NCBI GenBank assembly: GCA_030613505.1
Contig: JAUWLW010000053.1
Coordinates: 1 to 17,383 of the forward strand
Source: Candidatus Zixiibacteriota bacterium
GTDB lineage: Bacteria > RBG-13-66-14 > B26-G2 > WVWN01
Length of the DNA stretch: 17,383 nt
Reading direction: 5' to 3'
Each line of letters begins with the position of its first letter. Within the stretch, counting starts at the first letter, position 1. The notes under the pieces were generated by a model, which made no database searches, was not told where the DNA came from, and saw nothing but the letters and a program-made list of their open reading frames with translations. This document shows, one piece after another, positions 15,122-17,383 of the stretch. Both the position numbers and the translations under genes were made by a program.

Positions 15122-17131
15122 ATGGTAAATATTAAAACATTTTTTAGAATTTTAACCGGGTTTTTCGTATGCTTAAGTTTTACCTCGGCTTTTGCTATAG
15201 AGTTAGAAGTCCCGCCTGATATTTCTAACGACGACTTAAGGGAAATGGATGAGGCGACGTTTAAGTATTTATATAACTACGCATACGAAAATCTAGTAGT
15301 ACCGGAGATAAGAAAAGGGGTTTACCACGATTATGATTTGGTCGTAAATTTTACCAAAGACGGTATTCCGATTTCCGAGTTTTACGAAGGAACTAGGGAC
15401 GACGACGTACCTAACGGAGAACTTACGTTCGGAAGATGGGACGGCGACCACCCTTGGGAAGATTGGCAATTCGAAGCTTTATGGGAACACTTATATTGGG
15501 CTATGCAAGTTCCACAATGGATAGGCGCTTATCAGTTAGGTAAGGAAGTATACGGGAACCCTTTCTATCATGCTTTAGTGTATATTAAGCGAGATCCTAA
15601 TTTACCTTATGGAGGAATGTATACGCCTGGCGGCCCGTTTGGTACTATTACGCTAAATGTAGAAGACGGCGGCGAAATAACCGACAATATCAAAGGGGCG
15701 CTCACCCATGAGATGTTACACGCATTTTTGGACGGTACCCCGTTATGGGCCCAATTTTCAGAAGGTATGGCAACCGCCGGCGCGATAATTATTCAAACTA
15801 TGTTATATAATGCTGGTGTCGAAACTGGTTATGACAGGGTGAACCATAACAACGAAGTTTTGTATACTTATCATGAATTTTACAACGTTTCTGATTTCGC
15901 TTGCCCGGGTAATAATTTCTGGTTGGGTTGGGATTGGTTGGTACATATTAGGTACAATGTTTCTTCTTTCGTTTGGTGGAAGATGTATTGCGAGGACCCG
16001 GATTTTTTCGTAAGGTTTAATAGTTTATTGTATTCAAATCCGGGCGTAGGTCACGGCCAGTTAATGGATAACGCCCGCGACGCTTATTCCCTACCAACCC
16101 TCGAGGGGTTTTGGGATATCCAAAAATGGTTAGAAAATCAACCGATTATAAAAATGCCCGCTAGCACCGACGGCACTTTTATGGCTGCTATACCTTATGA
16201 CGATTGGCCACGCGTTTGGTTATATAAACGCTCCGACGGGGGCGAGTTAGAAGAACCGGTAGTTGGAGCTAACGTAGAAGCCGACCTTTTCGACGCGGAT
16301 AATAACTGGGTAATCCATAGCACAGATATTACGCGGCCCGACGGGTACGCCCTATTCCCGAGCCCGTACGGAGGTCCGGCTATGAAACGTTATAGGATTT
16401 ACGCCGTTACTAAATACGGCGGTGGTTTAGTAAGGAATGTTAAGGGCCATTCCGACGAGAAACACTACGGCGTTCCGGGTCGCGGAGGTCCGCATAACCC
16501 GAACGACCGCAACATGTACGGCATCCTCGTCTATACAACCTCCCAATCGCCTCCATACGAGCTAGACGTCAGCCTCTACGACGCGCGGACGGGGGTTCAA
16601 ATTTGGGGTATGGTGCAACCCGTCCACGATTTTAGCCAGTTTTACGTTTCTGGCCTCGACCCCGAACCGCTTCCTGATTTTTTACAATGGCGTTTGACGT
16701 ACCGCACTTTCGACCCGCCGTACGAGTATACTATTTGCCGGAACGTCGATAAAGCGACGTACTTCATTATATTTAACGAGTACCCCGGCGACGATTTGGA
16801 CTCCGGCCCCGTACCCGCGGCAATCACGCTTAACGCGCCCGTTGACGAAATTGAAAAACTCTCAACCCGGGCTTCGATTTCGGCTTCCGGATACGGCGTT
16901 GCGATAAATTATTACGTTACCGTAAAACTGGCCGCGTATGGCACGGCCACTTTCGAAGCGTTCGACTTAGCGGGTAGGAAAGTGTTCCGAACGGACCTTG
17001 GCCGACCGAACCTGGGGAAAAATACTTACTACCTCGACGTCGCCGATTGTAACCTACCCCAAGGCGTTTATATTTACCGTATTAAGGTAGGCCCCGAAGC
17101 TTCGGTAAATAAATTCGTGGTAACTAGGTAA
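15122..17131 (+). CDS. secreted zinc metalloprotease (gluzincin type) with type IX C-terminal sorting domain
   Basis: The ATG at 15122 follows GGAGGT at 15109-15114. The 669-residue product starts with a signal peptide (ending SFTSAFA). A catalytic domain of about 350 residues carries HEMLH at 196-200 (two zinc-binding His and the general-base Glu197) and Glu214 in FSEGMATA as probable third ligand, the layout of peptidase MA-like gluzincins. A beta-sandwich of carboxypeptidase-regulatory type follows at about 375-440 (VVGANVEADLFDADN). The end is a Por sorting domain: ATFEAFDLAGRKVFRTDL, then LPQGVYIYRIKVG, ending NKFVVTR. It should be exported through Sec and then the type IX system. Base composition is AT-rich over the catalytic part and more GC-rich after about 16,450, suggesting a mosaic gene. 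Substrate unknown. Confidence 0.9.
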   Translation: MVNIKTFFRILTGFFVCLSFTSAFAIELEVPPDISNDDLREMDEATFKYLYNYAYENLVVPEIRKGVYHDYDLVVNFTKDGIPISEFYEGTRDDDVPNGELTFGRWDGDHPWEDWQFEALWEHLYWAMQVPQWIGAYQLGKEVYGNPFYHALVYIKRDPNLPYGGMYTPGGPFGTITLNVEDGGEITDNIKGALTHEMLHAFLDGTPLWAQFSEGMATAGAIIIQTMLYNAGVETGYDRVNHNNEVLYTYHEFYNVSDFACPGNNFWLGWDWLVHIRYNVSSFVWWKMYCEDPDFFVRFNSLLYSNPGVGHGQLMDNARDAYSLPTLEGFWDIQKWLENQPIIKMPASTDGTFMAAIPYDDWPRVWLYKRSDGGELEEPVVGANVEADLFDADNNWVIHSTDITRPDGYALFPSPYGGPAMKRYRIYAVTKYGGGLVRNVKGHSDEKHYGVPGRGGPHNPNDRNMYGILVYTTSQSPPYELDVSLYDARTGVQIWGMVQPVHDFSQFYVSGLDPEPLPDFLQWRLTYRTFDPPYEYTICRNVDKATYFIIFNEYPGDDLDSGPVPAAITLNAPVDEIEKLSTRASISASGYGVAINYYVTVKLAAYGTATFEAFDLAGRKVFRTDLGRPNLGKNTYYLDVADCNLPQGVYIYRIKVGPEASVNKFVVTR

Positions 17132-17158
17132 TACGCAAAGTAGTTTTATCAGTTTTAA

Positions 17159-17228
17159 TACCGAAAGCCGCCCCTAGTGTAGGGGCGGCTTCTGTAAAAG
17201 GAGGTAGTTAGCGTTTAGTGGAACAGCG
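17159..17228. repeat. direct repeat, copy B: terminator plus 3' end of the second Omp28-like gene
   Basis: This is the partner of 14285-14350. It contains the same hairpin family, an identical 24-base 3' UTR and stop region (17195-17218), and the last codons of the gene. It starts 28 bases after the metalloprotease stop and marks the right edge of the AT-rich cassette. Confidence 0.8.
17164..17192. terminator. terminator between the metalloprotease and the minus-strand Omp28-like gene
   Basis: AGCCGCCCCTA (17166-17176) pairs with TAGGGGCGGCT (17180-17190), an 11-base-pair stem with a three-base loop. T-runs are short on both sides (CTTCT and CTTTCGG). Genes converge here, so it probably serves both. 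The loop differs from copy A while the stem is kept, a compensatory pattern that supports real hairpin function. Confidence 0.75.
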
Positions 17229-17383
17229 CCTTGACGCCGCCCACCGACGCCGGCTCCACGGCCACGCCCTCGACGAGCTTCGTCGCCCGGCCGTTGAGGA
17301 TCTGTTTGCCGGCGAAGTTCTGGACCCAGGCCGAGACGCCGAGGTTGGCCTTATTCCAACTTCCGTCCAGCGTGAAGGTCCGC
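17215..17383 (-). CDS. 3' end of an Omp28-like secreted protein with C-terminal motif SVGGVKALFH (partial)
   Basis: The gene runs off the right edge; 55 C-terminal codons are visible, ending at the TAA 17217-17215. The visible part (FTLDGSWNKANLGVSAWVQN, then AGKQILNG) matches the last domain of Omp28-related or thioredoxin-fold outer-membrane proteins and is 28 of 53 identical to the fragment at 14337-14630. It ends EPASVGGVKALFH, another copy of the short C-terminal motif. Because the sequence continues outside the window, this may be the intact member of the duplicated pair. Location is probably extracytoplasmic, although the signal peptide is not in view. Confidence 0.75.
   Translation of the reverse strand, partial: RTFTLDGSWNKANLGVSAWVQNFAGKQILNGRATKLVEGVAVEPASVGGVKALFH

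Overview
The window looks like a chromosomal segment of an uncultured, GC-rich, Gram-negative bacterium, probably from an FCB-type or neighbouring candidate phylum. This is inference. It rests on two secreted proteins ending in type IX (Por) secretion sorting domains, many secreted proteins of unknown function, a ClpC-type unfoldase, and acetate kinase as the only central-metabolism gene. No rRNA, tRNA, CRISPR array, integrase or transposase was found.

Layout. 1-457: the end of an unknown gene and a short TPR protein. 696-1424: a secreted protein with its own promoter, ending in SLGKVKALYK. 1680-3047: acetate kinase. 3134-6553, minus strand: a four-gene set in the order cupin, beta-rich paralog 1, FG-GAP propeller with sorting domain, beta-rich paralog 2. 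6585-9168: an AT-rich stretch with two unknown membrane-protein genes, separated by an 84-bp decayed copy of the clpC start. 9169-11685: intact clpC, followed in frame by an orphan copy of the short C-terminal motif. 11790-13948: two translationally coupled genes of unknown function. 13949-14336: non-coding, with several hairpins, a strong minus-strand promoter and a G-quadruplex motif. 14337-14630, minus: a 5'-truncated Omp28-like fragment. 14755-17131: a second AT-rich cassette encoding a small secreted Fn3-like protein and a secreted zinc metalloprotease. 17215 to the edge, minus: the 3' end of a second Omp28-like gene.

Main observations. (1) A short C-terminal motif, roughly S-(L/V)-G-x-V-K-(A/T)-L-(F/Y)-(R/K/H)-stop, occurs four times: on three exported or probably exported products and as an orphan behind clpC. 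It differs from the type IX domain and may be a second C-terminal tag. (2) Two AT-rich cassettes are each bracketed by a partial and a fuller copy of a GC-rich host gene (clpC; Omp28-like), which suggests a shared way of entering or rearranging. (3) The ClpC-like protein has no visible [LIV]-G-[FL] ClpP-docking tripeptide. (4) The two Omp28-like copies share a 3' UTR that is better conserved than their coding sequence and carries an anti-Shine-Dalgarno-like stretch. (5) A candidate small RNA lies on the minus strand near 14,100.

The minus-strand surface set, the tagged proteins and the metalloprotease fit a cell that invests heavily in envelope and extracellular proteins. The unknown gene pair 3' of clpC and the two AT-rich membrane genes 5' of it may share transcripts with clpC, but nothing here shows a common function.
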